From Streptomyces sp. MBT53 (GTDB lineage: Bacteria > Actinomycetota > Actinomycetes > Streptomycetales > Streptomycetaceae): DNA of 45,352 nt. The notes beneath the pieces were generated by a model, which saw only the letters and a program-made list of their open reading frames with translations, was not told the DNA's origin and ran no database searches. The stretch's first letter is position 1, and each line of letters begins with the position of its first letter. Below, piece by piece: positions 22,789 to 30,868 of this stretch. Both the position numbers and the translations under genes were made by a program. The stretch is from contig NZ_JAEQAZ010000105.1 of NCBI RefSeq assembly GCF_016654115.1, positions 1 to 45,352 on the forward strand, given 5' to 3'.

Positions 22789-24513
22789 ATGGCTCGACAC
22801 CTCATCACCAGCGCCCTTCCGTACATCAACGGGATCAAGCACCTGGGCAACATGGTGGGGTCCATGCTCCCGGCGGACGTCTACTCCCGGTACCTCCGCC
22901 AGCGCGGCCACGACGTGCTGTACATCTGCGCGACGGACGAACACGGCACCCCGGCCGAGCTGGCCGCGAAGGAGCAGGGCCTCCCGGTGGCGGAGTTCTG
23001 CGCGCAGGCGCACGACGCGCAGAAGGCGGTCTACGACGGCTTCGCGCTGGCCTTCGACTACTTCGGCCGCAGCTCCTCCCCGCAGAACCGCGAGATCACC
23101 CAGCACTTCGCCCGCCGCCTGAACGAGAACGGCTTCATCGAAGAGCGCGCGATCCGCCAGGTGTACTCGCCCACGGACGGCCGTTTCCTCCCGGACCGCT
23201 ATGTCGAGGGCACCTGCCCCCACTGCGGCTACGACAAGGCCCGCGGCGACCAGTGCGAGAACTGCACCCGCGTGCTCGACCCGACCGACCTGATCAACCC
23301 GCGCTCGGCGATCTCGGGCTCGACGGACCTGGAGGTGCGCGAGACCAAGCACCTCTTCCTCCTCCAGTCGAAGCTCCAGCACGAGGTCGAGGAGTGGGTC
23401 GCCGCCCACGAGGAGGAGTGGCCGCAGCTCGCCTCCTCCATCGCCCGCAAGTGGCTCACCGAGGGCCTGCACGACCGCGCGATCACCCGCGACCTGGACT
23501 GGGGCGTCCCGGTCCCCGCCGACACCTGGCCGGAGCTGGCGGCCGAGGGCAAGGTCTTCTACGTCTGGTTCGACGCCCCGATCGAGTACATCGGCGCGAC
23601 GAAGGAGTGGTCGGACCTCGACCCGGAGAACCGCGACTGGAAGTCCTGGTGGTACGAGTCCGACGCGGGCGAGAACCCCGTCCGCTACACGGAGTTCATG
23701 GCGAAGGACAACGTCCCGTTCCACACGGTGATGTTCCCGGCCACCGAGCTGGGCATCCGCGAGCCGTGGAAGAAGGTCGACTACGTCAAGGCCTTCAACT
23801 GGCTGACGTACTACGGCGGGAAGTTCTCCACGTCCCAGAAGCGGGGCGTCTTCACCGACCAGGCCCTGAGCATCCTCCCGGCCGACTACTGGCGCTACTT
23901 CCTGATCGCCAACGCCCCCGAGTCCGACGACTCGTCCTTCACGTGGGAGCACTTCACCGCCACGGTGAACAAGGACCTGGCGGACACCCTCGGCAACTTC
24001 GTGAACCGCGTCCTGTCCTTCTCGAAGAAGCGCTTCGGCGACGAGGTCCCGGCGGGCGCGGAGGCGGGCCCGGCGGAGGCGAAGCTCGGCGAACAGATCG
24101 CCGACCTCCTCGCCGAGTACGAGACCCAGATGGAGGCCCTCCAGTTCCGCAAGGCCGCGGCGGCGCTGCGCGCCCTGTGGTCGGCGGGCAACTCCTACCT
24201 GGAGGAGAAGGCCCCCTGGCTGGAGATCAAGACCGACCCCGAGGCCGCGGCCCTCACCCTGCGCACGGCGATGAACCTGATCCACCTCTACGCGGTGGTC
24301 TCGGAGCCGTTCATCCCGGCCTCCTCGGCGGCGATGCGCGCGGCGTTCGCGCTGAAGGACGACACGGCCACCTGGGTGTCGTCGGACGAGGCGAAGTCCC
24401 TCACCACGGTCCCCGCAGGCACCCCCTTCACCGTCCCCCCCGTGCTCTTCGCGAAGCTCACGGAGGAAGACCTGGAGACGTACAAGGAGCGGTTCGGCGG
24501 AGACCAGGGGTGA
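22789..24513 (+). CDS. metG: Methionyl-tRNA synthetase, MetG1-like type with KFSTS loop
   Basis: A 574-residue class Ia aminoacyl-tRNA synthetase that charges tRNA-Met. The HIGH-like motif is 'HLGN' (18-21). A zinc knuckle with Cys143, Cys146, Cys156 and Cys159 matches the E. coli-type MetRS. The signature loop is 'KFSTSQKRG' from Lys345, the form typical of this branch rather than KMSKS. An anticodon-binding helical domain follows (about 400-540). The ATG at 22789 starts the canonical 'MARHLITSALPYINGIKH'; codons upstream in frame are not family-like. No T-box leader is visible in the 67 bases between the terminator and the start. A second MetRS gene follows four bases after the stop. Confidence 0.95.
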   Translation: MARHLITSALPYINGIKHLGNMVGSMLPADVYSRYLRQRGHDVLYICATDEHGTPAELAAKEQGLPVAEFCAQAHDAQKAVYDGFALAFDYFGRSSSPQNREITQHFARRLNENGFIEERAIRQVYSPTDGRFLPDRYVEGTCPHCGYDKARGDQCENCTRVLDPTDLINPRSAISGSTDLEVRETKHLFLLQSKLQHEVEEWVAAHEEEWPQLASSIARKWLTEGLHDRAITRDLDWGVPVPADTWPELAAEGKVFYVWFDAPIEYIGATKEWSDLDPENRDWKSWWYESDAGENPVRYTEFMAKDNVPFHTVMFPATELGIREPWKKVDYVKAFNWLTYYGGKFSTSQKRGVFTDQALSILPADYWRYFLIANAPESDDSSFTWEHFTATVNKDLADTLGNFVNRVLSFSKKRFGDEVPAGAEAGPAEAKLGEQIADLLAEYETQMEALQFRKAAAALRALWSAGNSYLEEKAPWLEIKTDPEAAALTLRTAMNLIHLYAVVSEPFIPASSAAMRAAFALKDDTATWVSSDEAKSLTTVPAGTPFTVPPVLFAKLTEEDLETYKERFGGDQG

Positions 24514-24517
24514 CCCG

Positions 24518-26107
24518 GTGACGTACTACTACGTCACCACGCCCATCTACTACGTCAACGACGCCCCGCACCTCGGCCACGCCTCCACCACCGTCGCCGC
24601 CGACGTCCTCGCCCGCTGGCACCGCCGGCGCGGTGAGGACGTCTGGTTCCTCACCGGCACGGACGAGCACGGCCAGAAGATCCTGCGCACGGCGGAGGCG
24701 AACGGCGTGCCCCCGCAGGAGTGGGCGGACCGTCTGGTGGAGGAGTCCTGGAAGCCGCTCTGGGACCATCTCGCCATCTCCAACGACGACTTCATCCGCA
24801 CCACCGAACGCCGGCACACCGACCGCGTCCAGGAGTTCGTGCAGGATCTGCACGACAAGGGCGAGATCTACAAGGGCGGTTACGAGGGCCCGTACTGCGT
24901 CTACTGCGAGGAGTACAAGCTCCCCGGCGAGCTGATCGAGGCGGAGGACGGCACCCTGTTGTGCGCCATCCACCGCCGGCCGGTGGAACTCCTCAAGGAG
25001 GAGAACTACTTCTTCAGGCTGAGCGAGTACGGCGACCGGCTCCTCGCCCACTACGAAGCCCACCCGGACTTCGTCCAGCCCGCCTCGGCCCGCAACGAGG
25101 TGGTGAACTTCGTCCGCCAGGGCCTCCAGGATCTGTCGATCTCCCGCTCGACCTTCGACTGGGGCGTCAAGGTCCCCTGGGACGCGTCACATGTCATCTA
25201 CGTCTGGGTCGACGCGCTCCTCAACTACGCGACGGCGGTGGGCTACGGCTCGAACCCGGCGAAGTTCGCGGCGACCTTCCCCGCCGACGTCCATCTGGTC
25301 GGCAAGGACATCCTCCGCTTCCACGCCGTGATCTGGCCGGCGATGCTCATGGCCAACGGCCTGCCGCTGCCGGGCCGGATCGCCGCCAACGGCTGGCTGC
25401 TGGTCGGCGGCGAGAAGATGTCCAAGTCGAACCTGACCGGCATCAGCCCGCAGTCCCTGACCGCGCACTTCGGCGTGGACGCCTACCGCTGGTACTTCCT
25501 GCGCGCGATCGCCTTCGGCCAGGACGGCTCCTTCTCCTGGGAGGACTTCACCGCCCGCTACACCAGCGAACTCGCCAACGGTTACGGCAACCTGGCGTCC
25601 CGGGTGACCGCGATGACGGCCAGGTACTTCGACGGCGTGCTGCCCGCGCCGGGGGAGGAGACCGAGGCCGAGCGCGCGCTCAAGTCGGGCCTGCTGACGG
25701 CGACTTCGGAGGCGGACCGCCGTATCGGCGACCAACTCGACTTCCAGGGCGGCATCCTGGCCGTCTTCGACTTCGTCCGGCAGGTCAACGGCTATCTGAC
25801 CGACCAGGAACCCTGGAAGGTCGCCAAGTCCGACTCCCCCGGGGCCCGCGCCCGTCTGGCGACGATCCTCTGCACGGCGGCCGACTCCCTCCGCGCGATC
25901 GCGATCCTCCTCGCACCGGTCATGCCGGAGACGTCGGAGCGGCTGTGGGACTCCCTGGGCGCGGCGGCGACCCTGGGTCCGCTGTCCGGCCAGCGGATCC
26001 GGGACGCCTCGGCCTGGGGTGCGCTTCCGCCCGGCTCCCCGGTGACGAAGGGCGCGGTTCTCTTCCCGCGCCTCGAGGACCGTACGGAGGACTCCTCGAA
26101 GGCTTAG
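24518..26107 (+). CDS. Second methionyl-tRNA synthetase, Bacillus/Thermus type with KMSKS
   Basis: A 529-residue MetRS of a different branch from its neighbour. HIGH-like motif 'HLGH' (18-21), a reduced zinc site 'CVYCEE...CAIH' as in the Thermus-type enzyme, and a classical 'EKMSKSN' with Lys300. The anticodon-binding domain with 'DQEPWKVAK' follows. Length is normal for bacteria without the C-terminal dimer domain. The GTG at 24518 comes four bases after the metG stop, with AGGGG overlapping the end of that gene, so the two are translationally coupled. All catalytic motifs look intact, so it should be active. Its stop interleaves with the stop of the convergent SDR gene. Confidence 0.93.
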   Translation: MTYYYVTTPIYYVNDAPHLGHASTTVAADVLARWHRRRGEDVWFLTGTDEHGQKILRTAEANGVPPQEWADRLVEESWKPLWDHLAISNDDFIRTTERRHTDRVQEFVQDLHDKGEIYKGGYEGPYCVYCEEYKLPGELIEAEDGTLLCAIHRRPVELLKEENYFFRLSEYGDRLLAHYEAHPDFVQPASARNEVVNFVRQGLQDLSISRSTFDWGVKVPWDASHVIYVWVDALLNYATAVGYGSNPAKFAATFPADVHLVGKDILRFHAVIWPAMLMANGLPLPGRIAANGWLLVGGEKMSKSNLTGISPQSLTAHFGVDAYRWYFLRAIAFGQDGSFSWEDFTARYTSELANGYGNLASRVTAMTARYFDGVLPAPGEETEAERALKSGLLTATSEADRRIGDQLDFQGGILAVFDFVRQVNGYLTDQEPWKVAKSDSPGARARLATILCTAADSLRAIAILLAPVMPETSERLWDSLGAAATLGPLSGQRIRDASAWGALPPGSPVTKGAVLFPRLEDRTEDSSKA

Positions 26108-26847
26108 CCGAACACGCTGAACGTGTCCTCGGCCCGGTCCCGGCGCGCCACCAACTCCCAGGCGCCGTCGGCGATTTCGTCCGGGTCGAGGGTGCGGTCG
26201 CCGACGTTCCCGAACTGCTCGGGGTTCGAGGTGATCAGCCGGTGGATGTCACCGCGCTCGATGAGTCCGCCGATGACGAGGTTCCCGGCGTAGACCCCGG
26301 TGTCGGCGAGCGCGGCGTTGAGGGTCAGGGCGTAGTTGCGCAGGGCGGCGGCCGAGACGGCGAGCGCGCCGAGGGTGGGCATCGGCACCACGGCGCTGAG
26401 CCCGCCCGCGAACACGAAGGCACCGGCGCCCCGTTCGACCATGCCGGGCAGCACCTTGCCCACCACGTCGACGGCCGGATACATCCAGCTCATCGCCTCC
26501 TGGACGTCGGCGGAGGCGGTCTCGGTGATCGGCTCGGGGCGGCTCTTGTCGAGGTCGAGGGCGCCCGGCCCGTAGTAGACGAGGTCGATACGGCCGTAGC
26601 GCTCGGCGACGGTGTCGAGAACGGAGCCGAGCTGTTTGGCGTCGCGCACGTCGGCGACGTAGGACCGCGCTTCGACCCCCGCCGCCGTCAGCTGCGCGAC
26701 ATAGCCGGCGTGCCGGACGTCGCTGCGGGACACGAGCACCACGGTGTATCCCTCGCGGCCGAAGCGGTGGGCGACGGACATGCCGAGGCCGGGGCCGACC
26801 CCGAGGACGACGGCGATCCTCGGCTGTTGCGATGCGGATGCGGGCAT
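26104..26847 (-). CDS. Divergent short-chain dehydrogenase-like protein
   Basis: A 247-residue Rossmann-fold protein of the SDR family. The cofactor motif is 'VVLGVGPGLGMSVA' (about 13-26), and 'DVRDAKQLGSVLDTVAERYGRIDLVYYGPG' follows the usual order. At the active site the Ser is present in 'GLSAVV', but the Tyr and Lys of the YxxxK motif are replaced by Val and Ala ('ALAVSAAALRNYAL'). It may therefore not be a normal oxidoreductase. GGAAGG lies seven bases before the ATG at 26847. It is divergently paired with the TetR gene and shares its operators, so it is the probable target of that regulator. Confidence 0.85.
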   Translation of the reverse strand: MPASASQQPRIAVVLGVGPGLGMSVAHRFGREGYTVVLVSRSDVRHAGYVAQLTAAGVEARSYVADVRDAKQLGSVLDTVAERYGRIDLVYYGPGALDLDKSRPEPITETASADVQEAMSWMYPAVDVVGKVLPGMVERGAGAFVFAGGLSAVVPMPTLGALAVSAAALRNYALTLNAALADTGVYAGNLVIGGLIERGDIHRLITSNPEQFGNVGDRTLDPDEIADGAWELVARRDRAEDTFSVFG

Positions 26848-26886
26848 GGCGGAGCCTTCCGGGGCGAATTCACGGACACGGCTAAC

Positions 26887-26902
26887 TTGAGGTTCACCTC
26901 AA
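26887..26902. promoter_or_regulatory. TetR operator candidate 1
   Basis: TTGAGGTTCACCTCAA: perfect 7-base arms with a 2-base centre. It lies 40 bases upstream of the SDR start, on the SDR side of the divergent region, and matches operator 2 at 26930-26945. Confidence 0.75.
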
Positions 26903-26929
26903 CTTACGTCTCCGACCGTAGCACGGAAC

Positions 26930-26945
26930 CTGAGGCTCATCTCAA
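26930..26945. promoter_or_regulatory. TetR operator candidate 2
   Basis: CTGAGGCTCATCTCAA matches operator 1 at 13 of 16 positions and extends to GGAAC...GTTCC at 26925-26950. It overlaps the expected -35 region of the TetR gene, directly before the -10 hexamer TATGAT (26952-26957). Confidence 0.75.
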
Positions 26946-26951
26946 GTTCCG

Positions 26952-26957
26952 TATGAT
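26952..26957 (+). promoter_or_regulatory. -10 box for a leaderless TetR transcript
   Basis: TATGAT ends six bases before the ATG at 26964, which places the transcription start on or next to the A of the start codon. There is no Shine-Dalgarno sequence, consistent with a leaderless mRNA. Confidence 0.55.
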
Positions 26958-26963
26958 GGCGTC

Positions 26964-27608
26964 ATGCACCAGCCCGCCCCCACCCCCAAGCCCCTGCGGG
27001 CCGACGCCGCGCGCAACCGCGACAAGCTGCTCGTGGCCGCCACCGAGGTGTTCGGCGAGCGCGGGCTGGACGCGCCGCTGGAGGAGATCGCCCGGCGGGC
27101 CGGGGTCAGCATCGGCACGCTGTACAACCACTTCCCGACCCGGGAGGCGTTCTGGGACGCGATCTTCCCGGAGCGGCTGGCCGCGCTGGAGCGGATCGTC
27201 GACTCGGCGCTGGCGGCCCCGGACCCCTGGGACGGGTTCGTCGGGTACCTGGAGGGACTCTTCGCGCTGCAGGCCGAGGACCACGGCCTCAACGACGCGC
27301 TGGCGCAGCGGTTCCGGGCGGCGGGGGAGGTCGAACAGGCCTGTCACCGGGGCTTCCGGCGCGCGGAGCAGATCATCGAACGGGCCCGGGACAGCGGGCA
27401 GTTGCGCCCCGATTTCGAGCCGGAGGACCTGGTCACCCTGATCTGGGCGATGTCCCAGGTGATCCGCGAGTCGATGGCGACGGCACCCGACGCCTGGCGC
27501 CGCTGCCTGGGGTTCTTCCTCGACGGTCTGCGGGCTGGTGCGGCGCGTCCCCTCGCGGTGCCACCATTGACCCCGGGTCAACTCAGCGAGGTCATGCGGG
27601 CTCGGTGA
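26964..27608 (+). CDS. TetR-family transcription regulator
   Basis: A 214-residue repressor. The N-terminal DNA-binding domain (about 15-62) has the family pattern 'RDKLLVAATEVFGERGLDA', 'EEIARRAGVSIGTLYNHFPTREAFWDA'. The C-terminal ligand and dimer domain is of the SbtR/YvdT-like type. It is divergent from the SDR gene with two matching palindromes between them, so it probably represses both itself and the SDR. The transcript is likely leaderless. The ligand is unknown. Confidence 0.93.
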   Translation: MHQPAPTPKPLRADAARNRDKLLVAATEVFGERGLDAPLEEIARRAGVSIGTLYNHFPTREAFWDAIFPERLAALERIVDSALAAPDPWDGFVGYLEGLFALQAEDHGLNDALAQRFRAAGEVEQACHRGFRRAEQIIERARDSGQLRPDFEPEDLVTLIWAMSQVIRESMATAPDAWRRCLGFFLDGLRAGAARPLAVPPLTPGQLSEVMRAR

Positions 27609-27654
27609 CGGACCCCGACGTAGACGTGTTCGCGCCAACCCGTAAGGTGCCGCC

Positions 27655-28131
27655 ATGGCAGTCCCCGAGGTCATCCCGATCGCCTACGACCCGAATCAGC
27701 GCAGCGGGGCCGTCGGCCGCTACGCGGAGGGTCAGTTCCTGGCGTCGGTCACCTACGCGTTCCCCCAGGGTTTCCGTCCCGCCGACGGCTGGGAAGAGCA
27801 GAAACGTCTCTACACGGTGCTCCACACCTTCGACGCCGCGGGCCGCTACCGCGACTCGGAGATCTGGTGCGCCGGCACCTGGGCCGAGCAGCAGCGCGCC
27901 CCGCACGGCGACGACTCCGTCCTCTCCCAGGCCCGCATCCACCTGGCGAAACTGCTGCGCGCCCTCCCCCGCCGCAGCTACACCGACATCGCCGTCCGGC
28001 CCTTCCAACGCACCGTCGACGGCGTCCTGTTCGGCCTCGTGGTCGAGGAGGACGAGGACGGCGGCTGGGCCGAGCTGTACCCGGACCGGCACGCGTTCGG
28101 ACCGCCCTGGGACGGCACGTACGACAGCTGA
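27655..28131 (+). CDS. Conserved protein of unknown function
   Basis: A 158-residue soluble protein with no signal peptide. Features include 'VIPIAYDPNQRSGAVGRY', 'YTVLHTFDAAGRYRDSEIWCAG', 'LAKLLRALPRRSYTDIAVRPF' and an acidic 'VVEEDEDGGWAELYPD'. It looks like a compact alpha/beta domain, but I do not recognise the family. AAGGTG precedes the ATG at 27655. The gene lies 46 bases after tetR and could be read from the same transcript; it is closed by a hairpin that begins in its stop codon. Confidence 0.75.
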   Translation: MAVPEVIPIAYDPNQRSGAVGRYAEGQFLASVTYAFPQGFRPADGWEEQKRLYTVLHTFDAAGRYRDSEIWCAGTWAEQQRAPHGDDSVLSQARIHLAKLLRALPRRSYTDIAVRPFQRTVDGVLFGLVVEEDEDGGWAELYPDRHAFGPPWDGTYDS

Positions 28132-28168
28132 GCCGCAACTTCCCCGCACCAGCAAGGTAGTTGCGGCT
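28131..28168. terminator. Bidirectional terminator hairpin
   Basis: AGCCGCAACT (28131-28140) pairs perfectly with AGTTGCGGCT (28159-28168) around an 18-base loop, between the convergent genes ending at 28131 (+) and 28183 (-). Confidence 0.75.
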
Positions 28169-28182
28169 CCAGAGCGCGACCG

Positions 28183-29544
28183 CTACTTGAGCACCCCGGC
28201 CCCGGTCGTGGTGGCCAGCTCCGTCGGGAGGTTCTTGGCGGAGGTCTCCAGGCCGGCCGTGAGGGTCGGGGTCCAGTTCACGGTGGTCTTCAGCTTCTTG
28301 GAGTTGGCGGCGTTGTAGGCGGCGACGAGGTCGGTGGCGGTGCCGTTGACGAGGTTGCCGCCGCCGGCGATGGACCCGGTGCCGTCACCGCTGAACAGCT
28401 TGCCGACCTTCTGACTCGCGGGAATCTTCCAGTAGTTGTCCTCGGCGACGACCTGGGCCTTGGCCCGCGAGTTGACGCTGTACTGGAGCACGTACCCGTT
28501 GAGGTTCGTCGTGTCGTAGTAGTTGTTGTAGATGTGGATCTGCCCGATCCGGGCCAGCGGCGCGCGCTGCACGATGCCCTTCCACACGTTGTGGTGGATG
28601 GAGACGCGCAGCTTGCCGACGCTGTCGGTGTCGCTGCTGCCGATCAGCATCGTCTTGTCGTGGTTGGTGAACTGGTTGCGCTCGACGGTCACCAGGTCCG
28701 AGCCCTTGGTGATGTCGAGGTCGCCGTCGTGGATCTGGTACTGGCGCCCGTAGTACGTCGGGTCGGAGGTGTCGAGCCCCGGCGCGTCGGTGAACGTGTT
28801 GTGGTCGGCCCAGACATGCGTGGCACCGCGCAGCGTCACGGCGTCGTACTGCGAGTTCCAGTTCCCGCTGTCCCCGTCCGTCGGGTCCCACTGCGGGAAG
28901 CAGTCCTGGGTGGCGGCGAAGGTCAGGTTGCGGACGATGACGTTGTCCACGCCCTGGATCTGCAGCATGCCGCCGGTGATCCCGGCGTTGGTGCCGGGCA
29001 CGCCTACGACGGTCGTGTTCGCGGGCACCCGGAAGATGACGTTCTTCCCCTGCTTGGCCTGGGCGGCGGCCCGCGCCTTCTCCTGCGTACCGGAGGGCAG
29101 CTTCGAGCGGCCGTAGGTGGAGGGGTCGAAGGCCTTGAGATAGGCGGACAGCGAATACCCGGTCCCGGCCGCGTAGTCGGCGCAGCTCAGCTTCTTCCCC
29201 GAGTCGTCGGTGTTGGCGTCGATCGTGCCCTTGATCTTGACGATCCGGGGCGTGGTGTCACTGGCGGACCCGAGCGCCTTCACGAGCTGCGCCCGCGTGC
29301 TGACGGTGAAGGTGTGCGCGGCATCGGCCTTCGCCCCTCCGGTGGTCCCGGCACCGGACGAGGCCCAGCCGTCCTTGGCCGCGAGGGTCTGGTGATACAG
29401 GTCGACGCCGGTACCGGCGGCGTTCGCATTGAGTACGAGGAAGCCCGCACCGATGCCTGCGACGGCTGCGGCAGCGGTGACGACGACGGTGCGGCGCTTG
29501 CGGAGGGAGCGGCGGTGGGAAGGGGCGGGGGAAGGCGTGGCCAC
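28183..29544 (-). CDS. Secreted pectate lyase, polysaccharide lyase family 1
   Basis: A 453-residue exported enzyme that cleaves polygalacturonate by beta-elimination. A long basic start with Arg-rich 'RRSLRKRRTVVV' leads into a signal peptide ending near 'NANA' (about 42). The parallel beta-helix of PL1 follows, with its hallmark segments: 'NVIVRNLTF', 'HVWADHNTF', 'GDLDITKGSDLVTVERNQF', 'RVSIHHNVW' and 'RAPLARIGQIHIYNNYY' (with the catalytic Arg region). The GTG at 29544 has AAAGGA six bases upstream. A long inverted repeat at 29594-29636 sits in the promoter region. With the NPP1 proteins and oxidative ring-cleaving enzymes, it fits a plant-matter lifestyle. Confidence 0.93.
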   Translation of the reverse strand: MATPSPAPSHRRSLRKRRTVVVTAAAAVAGIGAGFLVLNANAAGTGVDLYHQTLAAKDGWASSGAGTTGGAKADAAHTFTVSTRAQLVKALGSASDTTPRIVKIKGTIDANTDDSGKKLSCADYAAGTGYSLSAYLKAFDPSTYGRSKLPSGTQEKARAAAQAKQGKNVIFRVPANTTVVGVPGTNAGITGGMLQIQGVDNVIVRNLTFAATQDCFPQWDPTDGDSGNWNSQYDAVTLRGATHVWADHNTFTDAPGLDTSDPTYYGRQYQIHDGDLDITKGSDLVTVERNQFTNHDKTMLIGSSDTDSVGKLRVSIHHNVWKGIVQRAPLARIGQIHIYNNYYDTTNLNGYVLQYSVNSRAKAQVVAEDNYWKIPASQKVGKLFSGDGTGSIAGGGNLVNGTATDLVAAYNAANSKKLKTTVNWTPTLTAGLETSAKNLPTELATTTGAGVLK

Positions 29545-29593
29545 GGGGGAGTCCTTTGGTGCGGCGAGGGGTTACGACTCCTCAGTGGCCGTC

Positions 29594-29636
29594 AGGATCA
29601 AGAAGGTTGCCGCGTCCCGCCAACTTTCTTGACCCT
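29594..29636. promoter_or_regulatory. Long AT-rich inverted repeat upstream of pectate lyase
   Basis: TCAAGAAGGTTG (29598-29609) faces CAACTTTCTTGA (29621-29632), one mismatch in 12, with an 11-base spacer; outer bases AGG/CCT extend it to 29594-29636. It lies 50-92 bases before the lyase start and 19 bases after the stop of the dioxygenase gene. It could be an operator for the lyase or a terminator for the upstream gene. Confidence 0.55.
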
Positions 29637-29654
29637 GAGCACAGTTACGGCCGG

Positions 29655-30671
29655 CTAGGACGCGGACGCCGACGCCGTCGCGCTCGGCTGGGTGTCCGTG
29701 CTGTCGTGGGTCTCGTCCGGGGCGACAGCCATCGTGAGGTGGGCGCGGACCCCCTTGGCGATGTCGGCGGTGCGCTTCTTGCCGTAGTCGAGGAAGAGCA
29801 GGCCGCCCTCGTGGCCGTTCTGCGGGTAGATCGTGTCCTCGGTGAGGGTCGTGCGGGTGGTGGTGTTGGTGGAGTACGGCTCGACCGTCGCCGACGCCAG
29901 CACCGACTTCTCGTCGAAGAACAACTGGCCGGTGTGGCAGGTGTGTCCGCCCTCGTAACCGGCGTCCGTCCACTCGCCGTCGACGTGCACCTTGACGTGG
30001 ATGTGGACGCAACGGCCCTGGTACCACCCCGGGAACACCGATTTGAAGGTGACCTGGCCGCGCTTGTCGGTCTTCCAGGTCCCGCGCAGATAACGCTCGT
30101 CGTCGGTCGGCTCGGAGTGGCCGCCGCCGGTTCCGCCGGAGGGGGCGCCGGACGGGGGTTCGCCGGTGGGGGTGCCGGACGGTGTGTCCGTGGGGGTGCC
30201 CGAGGGCGCGTCGGTGGGGGCGCCGCCGCCTCCGGCTCCGCCGCTGCCCATCGCCTCGTAGCCGGAGTAGATGCCGAGCGCGCTGCAGTGCCAGATGTCG
30301 ACGGCCGCGTTCCCGACCGGCTTACAGGTCTCGGCGTCGATCACCTTGAGGGTGAGGGTCAGCGGGATGCCCTCCTCGTCCTCGGTGATGTCCTGGCGGA
30401 TCTTGTCGGCGTCGATGTAGTACGGCCCCTCGGTGGTCTCCGAGGTGAGCGTGTAGCACGCCTCGGCACCGGTCGCCGTGCTCTTCGGGGACCGGGGGGA
30501 GGTCGCCCCGTCCGCGAAGGCGCTCGCGGCGAGCCCTCCGCCCACACCCACCGCGGCGACGGCGGCTCCGCCCGCCACGACGACCTTGCGTCGGGTCAAG
30601 TCCCGTTTGTGCGCGGGGGATTGGCTGCGCGGTTGTTCCGGCGACTCGTTCGCTGTTTCGTTTCCCGTCAT
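29655..30671 (-). CDS. Tat-exported intradiol dioxygenase, copy 1
   Basis: A 338-residue protein of the intradiol ring-cleavage dioxygenase family. A twin-Arg signal ('LTRRKVVVAGG', Arg27-Arg28) ends near Ala-Phe-Ala (53). The Fe(III) ligand pattern is present: Tyr in 'GIYSGYEA' and in 'FPGWYQGRC', and both His in 'HIHVKV'. A Gly/Pro/Ser/Thr-rich linker of about 45 residues (roughly 145-190) interrupts the fold. These extracytoplasmic proteins cleave catechols between the hydroxyls; known Streptomyces relatives act on lignin-derived catechols. The ATG at 30671 is shared in context with the paralogue at 35555. No strong ribosome binding site precedes it, so it may be read from a short or no leader. 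Confidence 0.9.
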   Translation of the reverse strand: MTGNETANESPEQPRSQSPAHKRDLTRRKVVVAGGAAVAAVGVGGGLAASAFADGATSPRSPKSTATGAEACYTLTSETTEGPYYIDADKIRQDITEDEEGIPLTLTLKVIDAETCKPVGNAAVDIWHCSALGIYSGYEAMGSGGAGGGGAPTDAPSGTPTDTPSGTPTGEPPSGAPSGGTGGGHSEPTDDERYLRGTWKTDKRGQVTFKSVFPGWYQGRCVHIHVKVHVDGEWTDAGYEGGHTCHTGQLFFDEKSVLASATVEPYSTNTTTRTTLTEDTIYPQNGHEGGLLFLDYGKKRTADIAKGVRAHLTMAVAPDETHDSTDTQPSATASASAS

Positions 30672-30816
30672 GCCCGGGACGGTAGGTAAGAGGACTGTAA
30701 GAAGCATGGGAGTGGGCTGTGATTTCCCATGAATCCTGAAGGCGTCGAGAGACGGGCCCCCCTCCTGCTCCCCTCCTGCTCCCTTCCGCGTCCTCCGTGA
30801 AGGCGCTGGTAAAGTT

Positions 30817-30830
30817 CGCACACTTGTGCG
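30817..30830. promoter_or_regulatory. Palindrome CGCACACTTGTGCG
   Basis: Perfect 6-base arms with a CT centre, 39 bases before the start of the FG-GAP protein gene. It may be an operator, but no regulator is encoded beside it. Confidence 0.35.
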
Positions 30831-30868
30831 GAGGGGGCGCATCCTCCTCCGTGGGGAGGGATGAACAC

